A stretch of DNA of 64,000 nt, from NCBI RefSeq assembly GCF_003402475.1, contig NZ_BFAB01000002.1, positions 310,001 to 374,000 of the forward strand. The letters are read 5' to 3'. How positions within the stretch are numbered: position 1 is the stretch's first letter; each line of letters starts with the position of its first letter. This DNA is from Mycobacterium sp. MFM001 (GTDB lineage Bacteria > Actinomycetota > Actinomycetes > Mycobacteriales > Mycobacteriaceae). The position numbers and the translations under genes were made by a program. Positions 8,029 to 16,454 of this stretch are shown in pieces. The notes below the pieces were generated by a model that saw only the letters and a list, made by a program, of their open reading frames with translations, was not told the origin of the DNA and searched no databases.

Positions 8029-9138
8029 ATGGGTGATGCATCGCTGACCACTGAACTCGGCCGCGTCCTGGTCACGGGGGGCTCCGGGTTCGTCGGCGCC
8101 AACCTGGTGACCACGCTGCTCGACCGCGGCTACCAGGTGCGCTCATTCGACCGGGCGCCGTCGCCACTGGCGGCGCAGCCGGGGCTGGAGGTGCTGCAGG
8201 GCGACATCTGCGATCCGGCGATCGTCGCTGCTGCGGTCGACGGGATCGACACGGTGTTTCACACCGCGGCGATCATCGAGTTGATGGGCGGCGCGTCGGT
8301 CACCGACGAGTACCGCCGCCGCAGCTTCGCAGTCAACGTCGACGGCACCAAGAACCTGGTACACGCCGCGCAGAAGGCCGGGACCAAACGGTTCGTCTAC
8401 ACCGCGTCCAACAGCGTGGTGATGGGCGGCCAGCGCATTGCCAACGGCGACGAAACCCTGCCCTACACCGACCGGTTCAACGACCTCTACACCGAAACCA
8501 AGGTCGTCGCCGAGAAGTTCGTGTTGTCGCAGAACGGGATTGACGGGTTATTGACCTGTTCGATCCGGCCCAGCGGCATCTGGGGCCGCGGCGACCAGAC
8601 GATGTTTCGCAAGCTGTTCGAAAGCGTTGTCGCCGGCCACGTCAAGGTGCTCATCGGCAGCAAGAACGCCAAATTGGATAACTCATACGTGCACAACTTG
8701 ATTCACGGCTTCATCCTGGCCGCCGAACACCTGGTGCCGGGCGGCACCGCGCCCGGCCAGGCCTACTTCATCAACGACGCCGAGCCGATCAACATGTTCG
8801 AGTTCGCAAGGCCGATCGTCGAGGAGTGCGGCGTGCATTGGCCCCGCGTGCGAGTTTCGGGCCGATTGGTGCGTGACGTGATGTCGCTATGGCAGCGACT
8901 GCACTTCAAGTTCGGGCTGCCCCAGCCGCCGCTGGAACCCCTTGCGGTCGAACGGCTTTACCTCGACAACTACTTCTCGGTCGCCAAGGCGCAGCGCGAC
9001 TTGGGCTACAAGCCGCTGTTCACCACCGAGCAGGCGATGACCGACTGCCTGCCCTACTACTGCGAGCTGTTCGAGAAGGTCAAGGCCGCCAGCCAACCCC
9101 AGCTGGCGTCCGTCGTCGCTGCACCGCCGCCGGAGTAG
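8029..9138 (+). CDS. 3beta-hydroxysteroid dehydrogenase/isomerase (Rv1106c type)
   Basis: The N-terminal Rossmann motif is VLVTGGSGFVGANL (residues 13-26). The catalytic pair is in YTETKVVAEKF (Tyr-x-x-x-Lys), preceded by a Ser-rich strand YTASNSVVMGG. The length, 369 residues, and the C-terminal part (PLEPLAVERLYLDNYFSV) match the cholesterol dehydrogenases of Rv1106c type. These oxidise the 3beta-hydroxyl of cholesterol with NAD+ and give cholest-4-en-3-one. A KstR-like box lies in the promoter. It follows xseB by 62 bases but probably has its own promoter. Confidence 0.88.
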   Translation: MGDASLTTELGRVLVTGGSGFVGANLVTTLLDRGYQVRSFDRAPSPLAAQPGLEVLQGDICDPAIVAAAVDGIDTVFHTAAIIELMGGASVTDEYRRRSFAVNVDGTKNLVHAAQKAGTKRFVYTASNSVVMGGQRIANGDETLPYTDRFNDLYTETKVVAEKFVLSQNGIDGLLTCSIRPSGIWGRGDQTMFRKLFESVVAGHVKVLIGSKNAKLDNSYVHNLIHGFILAAEHLVPGGTAPGQAYFINDAEPINMFEFARPIVEECGVHWPRVRVSGRLVRDVMSLWQRLHFKFGLPQPPLEPLAVERLYLDNYFSVAKAQRDLGYKPLFTTEQAMTDCLPYYCELFEKVKAASQPQLASVVAAPPPE

Positions 9139-9183
9139 CCCCTCACGGCAGCTCGAATCAAGAGCAGCCTTTTGGCTGAATTG

Positions 9184-9199
9184 GAGTAGTCGACTACTC
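9184..9199. promoter_or_regulatory. Perfect 16-bp palindrome upstream of the exported-protein cassette
   Basis: GAGTAGTCGACTACTC reads the same on both strands. It lies 92 bases before the first gene of the small exported-protein operon and 46 bases after the steroid dehydrogenase stop. A perfect palindrome with no spacer suggests a dimeric regulator site. It could also be a short terminator stem, but there is no loop and no T-tract. The regulator is not identifiable in the window. Confidence 0.4.
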
Positions 9200-9290
9200 G
9201 TGCGGTGTGGCTCAACGAGGGCACACACTTGCGCCCAGGGCAAACCTGCTGTCGCAACGTACAGCTAGCGCTGCCTTACAGGGTAAGCAG

Positions 9291-9710
9291 ATGAAAAAGA
9301 AGCTGATGGTGGTGCCCGCCGTGCTGGCGGCGGCCATAGCCTGCGCTCCCTTGGTGCGGGCAGACCCAGGAGACCAGGCCGCCCTGGGACGACCGTTCGC
9401 AGAGGCCGGTGGCCCGTTCGTCGGCCAGTGGCAGGCACATGGCGAGAGTTTGACCATCGATGCCAACGGCAGCGCTGCCGAGGTCACCGGTTCGCGCACG
9501 CTGACCTTCCGTTTCACCTACGTGCAAGGTCCACCGTCGCAGCCCGATACCACCGCCTACGGCAATCAGCCCGACGGTGGCTACGCCACAGCCACTCTCG
9601 TCGACGGTGGCCGCGGCCTGACCCTGAGCGTTGCAGGCGCGGACCAGGGCTTCCCGTTCTGCAAGGTGATCAACGGCTCCAAGGCCAACAGTTACGACTG
9701 CGGCGCATAG
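9291..9710 (+). CDS. Exported protein of unknown function, 139 aa
   Basis: The signal peptide is MKKKLMVVPAVLAAAIACAP with a cleavage site after LVRA at about residue 24. The mature part is a mostly beta domain (FVGQWQAHGESLTIDANGSA, then TFRFTYVQG) with two cysteines near the C-terminus (FPFCKVINGS and YDCGA) that could pair. The pattern of a GQW start and repeated Gly/Thr strands is typical of small secreted mycobacterial proteins. The ATG at 9291 begins directly at the signal peptide; the open frame further upstream does not look coding. It is the first of four closely spaced genes. Confidence 0.72.
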   Translation: MKKKLMVVPAVLAAAIACAPLVRADPGDQAALGRPFAEAGGPFVGQWQAHGESLTIDANGSAAEVTGSRTLTFRFTYVQGPPSQPDTTAYGNQPDGGYATATLVDGGRGLTLSVAGADQGFPFCKVINGSKANSYDCGA

Positions 9711-9722
9711 GAAAGGAAGACA

Positions 9723-10019
9723 ATGAAATTCAAACCACTAGCCCTCGCAGCGGCGGCTGCCATAGCGCTCGCACCGTTGCTGGTCATTCCGACGCCGCCA
9801 GCAACGGCCACTCCGTCGTCGTGCACGGGACCAGGCCCGCACAACGTCGAATGCTACGACCCGTCAGGTCCATACGATCCGAACCAGTTCGCGCCCGCGA
9901 ACGCCGACAACTGCAACAGTCATTGGTACAACAGTTGCCCGCCGTGCAAGGACCTGCGGAACCAACCATTCGGGACGCAGCAGCCCGTGCTGCCCTGCGA
10001 CCACAGCAACTACCAGTAA
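9723..10019 (+). CDS. Small exported six-cysteine protein, 98 aa
   Basis: The signal peptide (MKFKPLALAAAAAIALAPLL) probably ends after PPATA near residue 30. The mature part of about 68 residues has six cysteines (SSC, VEC, DNC, NSC, PPC, LPC) and is rich in Asn, Pro and Asp, so three disulfides and an extracellular location are likely. No homolog comes to mind. The gene follows the previous one by 12 bases with AAAGGAAGA as ribosome-binding site, and is followed after 9 bases by another six-cysteine gene. Confidence 0.7.
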   Translation: MKFKPLALAAAAAIALAPLLVIPTPPATATPSSCTGPGPHNVECYDPSGPYDPNQFAPANADNCNSHWYNSCPPCKDLRNQPFGTQQPVLPCDHSNYQ

Positions 10020-10028
10020 GGCTGAACC

Positions 10029-10334
10029 ATGAGAAAACTACTGTTCGCCGCACTACTGGTCGCGGGGGGCGTGGGCGTCGCGCCCACCCCGGTAGCCCTC
10101 GCCAACTACCCGTGCGGTACGGGGGACCAGCCCACCACATCAACTCAGGCGTGCCTTAGCTGCATCATGAATCTGCACGGGCAAAGCGTTATCCCTACTT
10201 GCCTTGGCCCGGCGGCGGGGCCAGCGGTGGTCGACCCGAATGATCCACGTTGCGCCATGTTCCAATCGGCCACCAGGCATGCCCAATGCATTGACAGTCT
10301 GATGAGCGGGCAGCCTATGCCCCCGTTGAACTGA
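10029..10334 (+). CDS. Small exported six-cysteine protein, 101 aa
   Basis: The signal peptide MRKLLFAALLVAGGVGVAP ends near PVALA at residue 25. The mature part has six cysteines (NYPC, TQAC, LSC, PTC, PRC, AQC), with the CLSCIMN pair close together, and again suggests three disulfides. It differs in sequence from the upstream six-cysteine protein, so the two are not obvious duplicates. Function unknown. It is the third gene of the cassette, 14 bases before the DUF2510 gene. Confidence 0.7.
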   Translation: MRKLLFAALLVAGGVGVAPTPVALANYPCGTGDQPTTSTQACLSCIMNLHGQSVIPTCLGPAAGPAVVDPNDPRCAMFQSATRHAQCIDSLMSGQPMPPLN

Positions 10335-10348
10335 GGAAGGAACTAATC

Positions 10349-10903
10349 ATGTTGTCACTTTTATTTCTCATGTTCGTCGCGGTGATTGTCTTTGTTGTTG
10401 TCTATCGAATTCGTGCTAGCAAGGCGAACGCTAGGGATGGGGTGATCGCCGACTGGGCCGGCATACGCATGACCCAGACGGAACTGATCGAGGGCTACAA
10501 AGACAATGCGCCGCGCCATCCTCTCGCGGGGCTCACGGCACGGGTCGAGAACAGCGGAGGCGTAACCTCCGACGTGGGAGGATATATGGCTGGCGGGATG
10601 GGGAGGATAACGACCGAGACCAAGGATAACCGCCAAGTCCACCTCATCGTGGAAGGGCCGAATACGGCAATCATCAAGACTGTGAGTGCAAAGTACGGTG
10701 GCAACGCGGACAGCTCCGCGAGGCAGTTCGCGACCGCGCTGAACATGGCCAGCCGACAACTTGCCGAGCATAACGGACATCAGCAGCCCTCGTCGCCCCC
10801 GTCTGTTCCGGCAGGCTGGTATCCCGACCCGAATAATGCACAGTTGCAACGGTATTGGGACGGAACACGATGGACGGACACTACCGCTCCGCCCGCAGCG
10901 TAA
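10349..10903 (+). CDS. Membrane-anchored protein with C-terminal DUF2510 domain
   Basis: One N-terminal transmembrane helix (MLSLLFLMFVAVIVFVVVY) is followed by a soluble region and a C-terminal DUF2510 motif (residues 153-180: PAGWYPDPN, RYWDGTRWTD). DUF2510 is a short Trp-rich module common at the ends of actinobacterial membrane proteins and is thought to be involved in interactions. The 5' part is noticeably AT-richer than neighbouring genes. As the last gene of the cassette it may be the membrane partner of the three exported proteins; this is inference from position. Confidence 0.75.
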   Translation: MLSLLFLMFVAVIVFVVVYRIRASKANARDGVIADWAGIRMTQTELIEGYKDNAPRHPLAGLTARVENSGGVTSDVGGYMAGGMGRITTETKDNRQVHLIVEGPNTAIIKTVSAKYGGNADSSARQFATALNMASRQLAEHNGHQQPSSPPSVPAGWYPDPNNAQLQRYWDGTRWTDTTAPPAA

Positions 10904-11026
10904 ACGCGGTGATGAGATTCGCGGCGATTCCCGCCACCTTGGCTCACCGCAACATGATCCTCGACCGTGGTCGTGGTGTGCTGGCCGTTCACCGCGTTGG
11001 ATCACCGGCATCTGACCGGGCGGCGG

Positions 11027-11551
11027 TCACGGCAGCGACGGCAGCGGGCAGACCTCACCCGTCGCGCTGTTGACCAGTGCGGCGCGGTCCAGCCGCGCTC
11101 GCAGCGGCAACACGTCCAACACAGCGCCCACCACCTCCGGTAGCTGCGCCAGCATCGCGCGCGGCGCCAGCGAGCAGTGCGGCAGCCAGATTCCCGGCAC
11201 GTAGTGCTTGTGGAGTTCCGCGCCAGCGGCGGAGACGGCGTCGACGACTCGCGCTTGGCGCGCAACGAAATCCGCGCTCACCCCGGCCACCAACCACGTC
11301 CGGCCCCGCCGGAACAGCCCGACACCGTCGAAGCTGAGTTCCACTGGGCCGCCGTCGCTTAATGCTGCGAGTGCCGCCGTCACGGCGGGCTGATCCCAAC
11401 TCCGCAGGACCGCATAGGACACGTGCGGCACGTGACGGCCGTGGGTGTGCGAGCGCAGACTCGGCACGCCCCGGTCTTCGATGCGATCCCACAACCCGCG
11501 GATCGCCCGCTCGGATCGCCGGTCGAAGAGCAGGCAAACCGCCAGTGCCAC
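11027..11551 (-). CDS. 2H phosphoesterase (2'-5' RNA ligase/phosphodiesterase family)
   Basis: The two His-x-Ser motifs that define the 2H superfamily are present: HVSYAVL (His43, Ser45) and HCSLAP (His125, Ser127), spaced as expected in a 174-residue protein. Family members hydrolyse or ligate 2',5' or cyclic phosphodiester bonds in RNA or nucleotides. The exact substrate cannot be told. The gene sits four bases downstream of the DUF1876 gene and is likely cotranscribed with it. Confidence 0.75.
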   Translation of the reverse strand: MALAVCLLFDRRSERAIRGLWDRIEDRGVPSLRSHTHGRHVPHVSYAVLRSWDQPAVTAALAALSDGGPVELSFDGVGLFRRGRTWLVAGVSADFVARQARVVDAVSAAGAELHKHYVPGIWLPHCSLAPRAMLAQLPEVVGAVLDVLPLRARLDRAALVNSATGEVCPLPSLP

Positions 11552-11555
11552 GGAG

Positions 11556-11834
11556 TCAGCGGTAGAGGTGGACCGGCTGGTGCGTGACGTGCTCGATCCG
11601 CAGCGAGGCGTCCTGCAGCAGCTCGGTGCCCAACGCGATCAGCCCCCGGGCGGCGGCGATCTCCTCGCCGATCATCGGCTGGCTGGCGTCCCCGGGGTGC
11701 CGGTAGGCGTCGCCCAGGGTGGTCATCGTCTTGCCGTCACCGCGTTGTGCGCGAACCGTGGCGTGCGTATGGGTGTCGTCCTCGTCGAACTCGATGTCGA
11801 CGTGCCAGTTGTAGTCCAAATTGCGGTCGTACAT
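11556..11834 (-). CDS. DUF1876 protein (dsRBD-like fold), 92 aa
   Basis: The protein (MYDRNLDYNWHVDIEFDEDD, then THTHATVRAQ and GDAYRHPGDASQPMIGEEIA) matches the actinobacterial DUF1876 family of about 90 residues, structurally like a double-stranded-RNA-binding fold. I choose the ATG at 11834 because GGAAGG lies 8 bases upstream; the frame is open much further upstream but that part overlaps the divergent epimerase gene. Function unknown. It may be cotranscribed with the 2H phosphoesterase, which would group two RNA-type folds in one operon. Confidence 0.8.
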   Translation of the reverse strand: MYDRNLDYNWHVDIEFDEDDTHTHATVRAQRGDGKTMTTLGDAYRHPGDASQPMIGEEIAAARGLIALGTELLQDASLRIEHVTHQPVHLYR

Positions 11835-11925
11835 TGCCATCACCTTCCGGTGACTAGCCTGCCACTGCCGGGTCCTGAGGCGCGAGTGCTGATCATTTTC
11901 GCTTCGACCTGTAGCGTAATGCGCC

Positions 11926-12975
11926 ATGAATGAGACTGTGTTGGTCACCGGTGCGTTCGGGCTCGTCGGCTCCGCCACGGTGCGACGGCTGGTTGACCAG
12001 GGCCGCCACGTCGTCGCCACCGACCTCGACGTACCCGCCAACCACAAGGCAGCCGAGAAGCTGCCCGACGCCGTCGAGGTGCGTTGGGCCGATCTGACCG
12101 ACCCGACGGCCGTCGACGCACTGCTCCAAGCAGTGAACCCCGCGGCGATCATCCACCTGGCCGCAATCATCCCGCCGCTGTGCTACGCCCGGCCGCCGCT
12201 GGCCCGCGCCGTGAATGTCGATGCCACCGGCCTATTGCTCAAGTCCGCCAAGGGATTAGGATCGCCGCCGCGATTCGTCCAAGCGTCGAGTGTGGCCGCC
12301 TACGGTGCCCGCAACCCTCACCGCACCACCGACCTGCTGACCGCCGACACGCCGCTGCGGCCGTCGGACATCTACGGCACCCACAAGATGGAAGCCGAGC
12401 AGCTGGTGCGCGACTCCGGGCTCGACTTCGTGATCCTGCGACTGGGCGGCGTGCTCACCGCCGAGCCGCGATTCGACGTCGACCTCGACACCATCTACTT
12501 CGAGGCGTCGCTGCCGATCGACGGCCGCATCCAAACGGTCGAAGTGCGTGACGTCGCCCGCGCGTTCGCCGCGGCCACTACCGCGCCCGCGGTCGGCGAG
12601 ACGCTACTGATCGGCGGCGACGACTCGCACCGCCGGCTGCAAGGCGACCTCGCCCCGGCCGCCGCGGCGGCGATGGGACTGGTCGGCGGAATACCCACGG
12701 GCCGCAAGGGAAATCCCGACAGCGACGACGACTGGTTTGCCACCGACTGGATGGACACCACGCGGTCGCAGGAAGTGCTTGACTTCCAACGTATTTCGTG
12801 GCCACAGCTGCTGATCGACTCCGCCGAACGGATGGGCTGGCGACGCTACCCGGCGCGGCTGGCGGCTCCGCTGGCACACGAGCTGCTCAAACGCCGCTCG
12901 CCCTACTACCGCTACCCCGGCCGCTACGCCGACCCGTGGGGCGTCATCACCGCCAAATGGGGCAGCCACCGATGA
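11926..12975 (+). CDS. NAD-dependent epimerase/dehydratase family protein
   Basis: An extended SDR of 349 residues. The Rossmann motif is VLVTGAFGLVGSATV (residues 5-19), the Ser strand is FVQASSVAAYG, and the catalytic Tyr-x-x-x-Lys is YGTHK. Extended SDRs act on nucleotide sugars, steroids or polyketide-like alcohols; the substrate is not evident. The C-terminus (SPYYRYPGRYADPWGVITAKW) is unusually aromatic. It overlaps the next SDR gene by four bases (ATGA) and heads a three-gene coupled operon. Confidence 0.82.
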   Translation: MNETVLVTGAFGLVGSATVRRLVDQGRHVVATDLDVPANHKAAEKLPDAVEVRWADLTDPTAVDALLQAVNPAAIIHLAAIIPPLCYARPPLARAVNVDATGLLLKSAKGLGSPPRFVQASSVAAYGARNPHRTTDLLTADTPLRPSDIYGTHKMEAEQLVRDSGLDFVILRLGGVLTAEPRFDVDLDTIYFEASLPIDGRIQTVEVRDVARAFAAATTAPAVGETLLIGGDDSHRRLQGDLAPAAAAAMGLVGGIPTGRKGNPDSDDDWFATDWMDTTRSQEVLDFQRISWPQLLIDSAERMGWRRYPARLAAPLAHELLKRRSPYYRYPGRYADPWGVITAKWGSHR

Positions 12976-13727
12976 CGCGTAACGCTGTTGTCGTCGGCGG
13001 CGCATCCGGCATCGGCCGCGCGGTTGCGCATGCACTGGCCGCCGACGGCTATCGCGTCACCGTCGCCGACCGCAACACCGAGGGGGCACAGGCCGTCGCC
13101 GCCGAACTCGGTGATCCACACGTGGCGGCGAATGTCGAAGTCACGGACGAAGACTCGGTGCGGCTGCTATTCGCCGAAGCCGGCGCGCTCGACGCCGTCG
13201 TCAACACCGCAGGATTCGGCGGGGTCGGGCTGATCACCGACCTGGCCGTCGAGGACTTCCGGTCGGTGCTCGACGTCTGCCTCACCGGTGCCTTCATCGT
13301 GATCAAACACGCTGCGCCGCAACTGCGCGACGGTGGCGCGCTGGTGTCGTTGAGTTCGCTCAACGCCCGGCAACCGGCCGCGGCGATGAGCGCCTACTGC
13401 GCGGCCAAGGCCGGGCTGTCGATGCTGACCCAAGTCGCCGCCCTCGAACTGGGCCCGCGCGGCATCCGGGTCAACGCCGTCGCACCAGGGTTCGTGCACA
13501 CCCCGCTCACCGAGCCTGTAACCCAAATCCCCGGCGTGCTCGACGATTACCTGGAGAACACTGCGCTGGGCCGCGGCGGTACAGCTGAAGAAGTCGCCGA
13601 CGCGGTGGTGTTCATGTGCAAGGCGCCGTGGCTGACCGGTGAGGTGCTCGACCTCAATGGCGGCGCACACCTCAAGCGCTATCCCGACGTCTACGGACAC
13701 GTGATGAAGCTGGCTGGGCAGCAATGA
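12972..13727 (+). CDS. Short-chain dehydrogenase/reductase (classical SDR)
   Basis: A 251-residue classical SDR: VVGGASGIGRAVA (cofactor motif, residues 7-19), NTAGFGG in place of the usual NNAG, the Ser region LVSLSSLNAR, and the catalytic YCAAK. The C-terminus has the SDR ending WLTGEVLDLNGGAHL. Asp after the second strand (VADRNTE) suggests NAD+ preference. The ATG at 12972 overlaps the epimerase stop, and the 3' end overlaps the next SDR gene by ATGA. The Asn-Thr change in the NNAG motif is mild. Substrate unknown. Confidence 0.88.
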   Translation: MTRNAVVVGGASGIGRAVAHALAADGYRVTVADRNTEGAQAVAAELGDPHVAANVEVTDEDSVRLLFAEAGALDAVVNTAGFGGVGLITDLAVEDFRSVLDVCLTGAFIVIKHAAPQLRDGGALVSLSSLNARQPAAAMSAYCAAKAGLSMLTQVAALELGPRGIRVNAVAPGFVHTPLTEPVTQIPGVLDDYLENTALGRGGTAEEVADAVVFMCKAPWLTGEVLDLNGGAHLKRYPDVYGHVMKLAGQQ

Positions 13728-14551
13728 GTTTCGCCGGAAAGCAGGCGATCGTCACCGGCGGCGGCTCCGGTATCGGCGCAGCGCTGTGCCGGGCACTGGT
13801 AGCCGCCGGGGCTGACGTCGTGTGCACCGACATCGACGGCGATGCCGCCGCGAAAACCGTTGCGGGCCTGCGCAACGCCCGCTCCGCGGTTCTCGACGTC
13901 ACCGATCCGGCCGCCGTGCAGGCCACCGTCGACGACGTCGTCGCCCGTGCGGGCCGGCTGGACCTGATGTTCAACAACGCCGGCATCGCCTGGGGCGGCG
14001 ACACCGAACTGCTGTCGCTGGATCAGTGGAACGCGATCATCGACGTCAACATCCGCGGTGTGGTGCACGGGGTGGCCGCCGCGTACCCGGTGATGCTGCG
14101 CCAGGGCCACGGCCACATCGTCAACACCGCCTCGATGGCGGGGCTGACCGCGGCCGGGCAGATCACCAGCTACGTGATGACCAAGCACGCCGTCGTCGGG
14201 CTGTCGCTGGCGCTGCGCTCGGAGGCGGTGTCCCGCGGAGTGGGCGTGCTGGCGATCTGCCCGGCCGCCGTCGAGACACCGATCCTGGACAAAGGCGCAA
14301 TCGGCGGGTTCGTCGGCCGCGACTACTACCTGCGCGGACAGGGCATGAAGTCCGCCTACGACCCCGACCGGCTGGCCCGTGACACGTTGAAGGCGATCGA
14401 GCGCAACAAGGCGTTGCTGGTGGTGCCGAGGCGCGCGTACGCCTCGTGGCTGTTCGCGCGGCTGGCGCCGAGTCTGCTGCAACGCTTGTCGATCCGATTC
14501 ATCAGCGCACAACGGGCGCGCCAAGCCGCCAGATCGGCCGCCCAGCGCTAA
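13724..14551 (+). CDS. Short-chain dehydrogenase/reductase (classical SDR)
   Basis: A 275-residue SDR with VTGGGSGIGAAL, NNAGIAWGG, NTASMAG and the catalytic YVMTK. A basic C-terminal extension (residues 235-275, ending RARQAARSAAQR) might contact membranes or nucleic acid. Such C-extended SDRs are common in mycobacterial lipid metabolism. It is the last of three overlapping oxidoreductase genes, so the products probably act on one substrate in turn. Start at the ATG at 13724, coupled to the preceding stop. Confidence 0.88.
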   Translation: MSFAGKQAIVTGGGSGIGAALCRALVAAGADVVCTDIDGDAAAKTVAGLRNARSAVLDVTDPAAVQATVDDVVARAGRLDLMFNNAGIAWGGDTELLSLDQWNAIIDVNIRGVVHGVAAAYPVMLRQGHGHIVNTASMAGLTAAGQITSYVMTKHAVVGLSLALRSEAVSRGVGVLAICPAAVETPILDKGAIGGFVGRDYYLRGQGMKSAYDPDRLARDTLKAIERNKALLVVPRRAYASWLFARLAPSLLQRLSIRFISAQRARQAARSAAQR

Positions 14552-14584
14552 CGTTCACGTCGGGACCGACGTGGAGGGCGGGTG

Positions 14585-15676
14585 ATGGATATCGAATTCA
14601 CGCCCAGCCAGAAACGCGCGCTGGCCGTCTTTACGGTTGTCGCGTGTGCGTTCGCGGCGTACTTCCTGCGCAGTTATTTCGTGCTGATCGTGGTCGCAGC
14701 CGTCGGGGCGTATTTGTTCACACCGCTTTTCCAGTGGTTCGACCGGCGGCTGTCCACCGGTCTGGCGGCTACCTGCACGTTGCTGGTGGCGCTGCTGACC
14801 GTCATCGTTCCGTTTGCCCTGGTGGTGCTGCTGGCGATCGCGCAGATTTCCCGGATGGTCGTCCACGTGGCCGAGTGGGTCCAGCGCACCGATCTGAACA
14901 AGCTGGGCGACAAGGGTTTGCACATCGTCAACGACCTGCTGGCGCGGGTGCCCTTCGTGCACACGACGGTCACCGCGGAGTCGTTGCGGAAGGCGATGGC
15001 GACGGTCGCGCAGAAGGCCGGCCAATGGTTCCTGCACGTCCTACAGGACACTGCCGGAAACGTTTTCGGTGCGGTCACGTCGGCGATCATCTTCTTGTAC
15101 GTGTTTGTCGCGTTGCTGACGCATCGCGAAAAGCTGACCACGTTGATCCGCCGGCTCAATCCGCTCGGCGAAGAAGTCACCGATCTGTACCTGCGCAAGA
15201 TGGGTTCGATGGTGCGCGGCACGGTCAGCGGGCAGTTCGTCATCGCGCTGTGCCAGGGCGTGGCCGGGGCCGCATCGATCTACATCGCCGGATTCCACCA
15301 CGGCTTCTTCATTTTCGCGATCCTGTTGACCGCGCTGTCGATCATCCCGCTGGGCGGCGGGATCGTCACGATCCCGTTCGGGATCGGGATGATGTTTTTC
15401 GGCAACATCTTTGGCGGTGCGTTCGTGGTGCTGTGGCACCTGATCGTGGTGACCAACCTGGACAACTTCTTGCGTCCGGTCCTGGTGCCGCGCGATGCCC
15501 GGCTCAATCCCGCACTGATGCTGCTCGCGGTGTTCGCGGGGATCGCGATGTTCGGGCCATGGGGCATCGTCATCGGGCCGGTGCTGATGATCGTCGTCGT
15601 CACCACGATCGAGGTCTACCTCGCGGCGTACCGAGGCGACGACGAGGAAGAGCCGGCTACGTCAGACGCGCAGTGA
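14585..15676 (+). CDS. AI-2E family transporter (Rv1101c type)
   Basis: The 363-residue protein has about seven or eight transmembrane segments in the AI-2E/PerM pattern: two N-terminal pairs (residues 12-45 and 58-88), a soluble middle, then LSIIPLGGGIVTIPFGIGMM and the C-terminal helices with DARLNPALMLLAVFAG. Members export or exchange small molecules or act as Na+(Li+)/H+ antiporters; the substrate here is unknown. GGAGGGCGG lies just upstream of the ATG at 14585; a GTG immediately before would add one residue. The 3' end overlaps the dienelactone hydrolase gene by 20 bases. Confidence 0.88.
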   Translation: MDIEFTPSQKRALAVFTVVACAFAAYFLRSYFVLIVVAAVGAYLFTPLFQWFDRRLSTGLAATCTLLVALLTVIVPFALVVLLAIAQISRMVVHVAEWVQRTDLNKLGDKGLHIVNDLLARVPFVHTTVTAESLRKAMATVAQKAGQWFLHVLQDTAGNVFGAVTSAIIFLYVFVALLTHREKLTTLIRRLNPLGEEVTDLYLRKMGSMVRGTVSGQFVIALCQGVAGAASIYIAGFHHGFFIFAILLTALSIIPLGGGIVTIPFGIGMMFFGNIFGGAFVVLWHLIVVTNLDNFLRPVLVPRDARLNPALMLLAVFAGIAMFGPWGIVIGPVLMIVVVTTIEVYLAAYRGDDEEEPATSDAQ

Positions 15677-16454
15677 GGAACTCGACCACCCGCTTGCGGG
15701 CCTCGTAAGCCGGATGCCCCTCGACCTCGCGGACCTCGTCGGTGAGCACCGAGTGCGCCATCTTTGAGAAGCCGTGCTCGTTGCCTGCGCCGGAAGGGAT
15801 TTCGATCACCTCGAACGCGTCGCCGAGTCGCTGCTTGAGCGTGGTGAAGCGGTCGCGTGGTGACATCCAGTCCTCGCTGAAGCGTAGGCCCATTGCGCAC
15901 AGGCCCTCGTTGGCGGCGCGTTCGGCGACCACATCGAGTTCGAGTCGGGAAACCCCGGGGTCGCGGCGCTGCGCCGGGGACAGCGGGATCGGCAGCGACG
16001 GCTGGCTCAGCACCGGCGCCAGGACGCTCTCGTCGACGGCGGCGGCCAGCGCGAAACCGCCGGTGAAGCACTGACCGATCACGCCGACGCCCTTGCCCGG
16101 GGTCGACGCGTTGAGGTCGCGGGCCAGCGCTCGCAGGAATTGCGACACCGGCCGGTTCTTGTTGGTTGCGAACGCCGCGAATTCCCTTGCCACACAGGCC
16201 CGAGCGATCGTGGACACCCCGTAGCCGATCGTCACCGTGCGGCCCGGCTCGCCGAACAGCGACGGGATCGCGACCGTGAAGCCGTTGTCCACCAGGTGAT
16301 TACCCAACGCGAGCACACCGGGGTGGATGCCCGGTATTTCGGGGATCAGCACGACGCCGGGTCCGTCGCCCTTGCGGTAGACGTCGTGGGTGTAACCGCC
16401 GCCGGTGAACGGCGCCGCAGTCCAGCCGGCCAGGTCTGCTTCGGGTGCTGTCAT
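15657..16454 (-). CDS. Dienelactone hydrolase family protein
   Basis: An alpha/beta hydrolase of 265 residues in which the nucleophile is Cys129 in GQCFTGG, the arrangement of dienelactone hydrolases, with a C-terminal His in GNEHGFSK. PEIPGIHPGVLALG near residue 38 fits the family's active-site loop. True dienelactone hydrolases open lactone rings in aromatic breakdown, but many actinobacterial members have other ester substrates. The gene overlaps the upstream DUF4245 gene by four bases. The start at 16454 lies directly after a TCGAAAGGACAGCC-like ribosome-binding region. Confidence 0.85.
   Translation of the reverse strand: MTAPEADLAGWTAAPFTGGGYTHDVYRKGDGPGVVLIPEIPGIHPGVLALGNHLVDNGFTVAIPSLFGEPGRTVTIGYGVSTIARACVAREFAAFATNKNRPVSQFLRALARDLNASTPGKGVGVIGQCFTGGFALAAAVDESVLAPVLSQPSLPIPLSPAQRRDPGVSRLELDVVAERAANEGLCAMGLRFSEDWMSPRDRFTTLKQRLGDAFEVIEIPSGAGNEHGFSKMAHSVLTDEVREVEGHPAYEARKRVVEFLTARLT

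Noticed and set aside
9207..9290. N-terminal extension of the first exported-cassette protein
   Set aside because: The extra 28 residues would precede a complete signal peptide; the ATG at 9291 is the sensible start.
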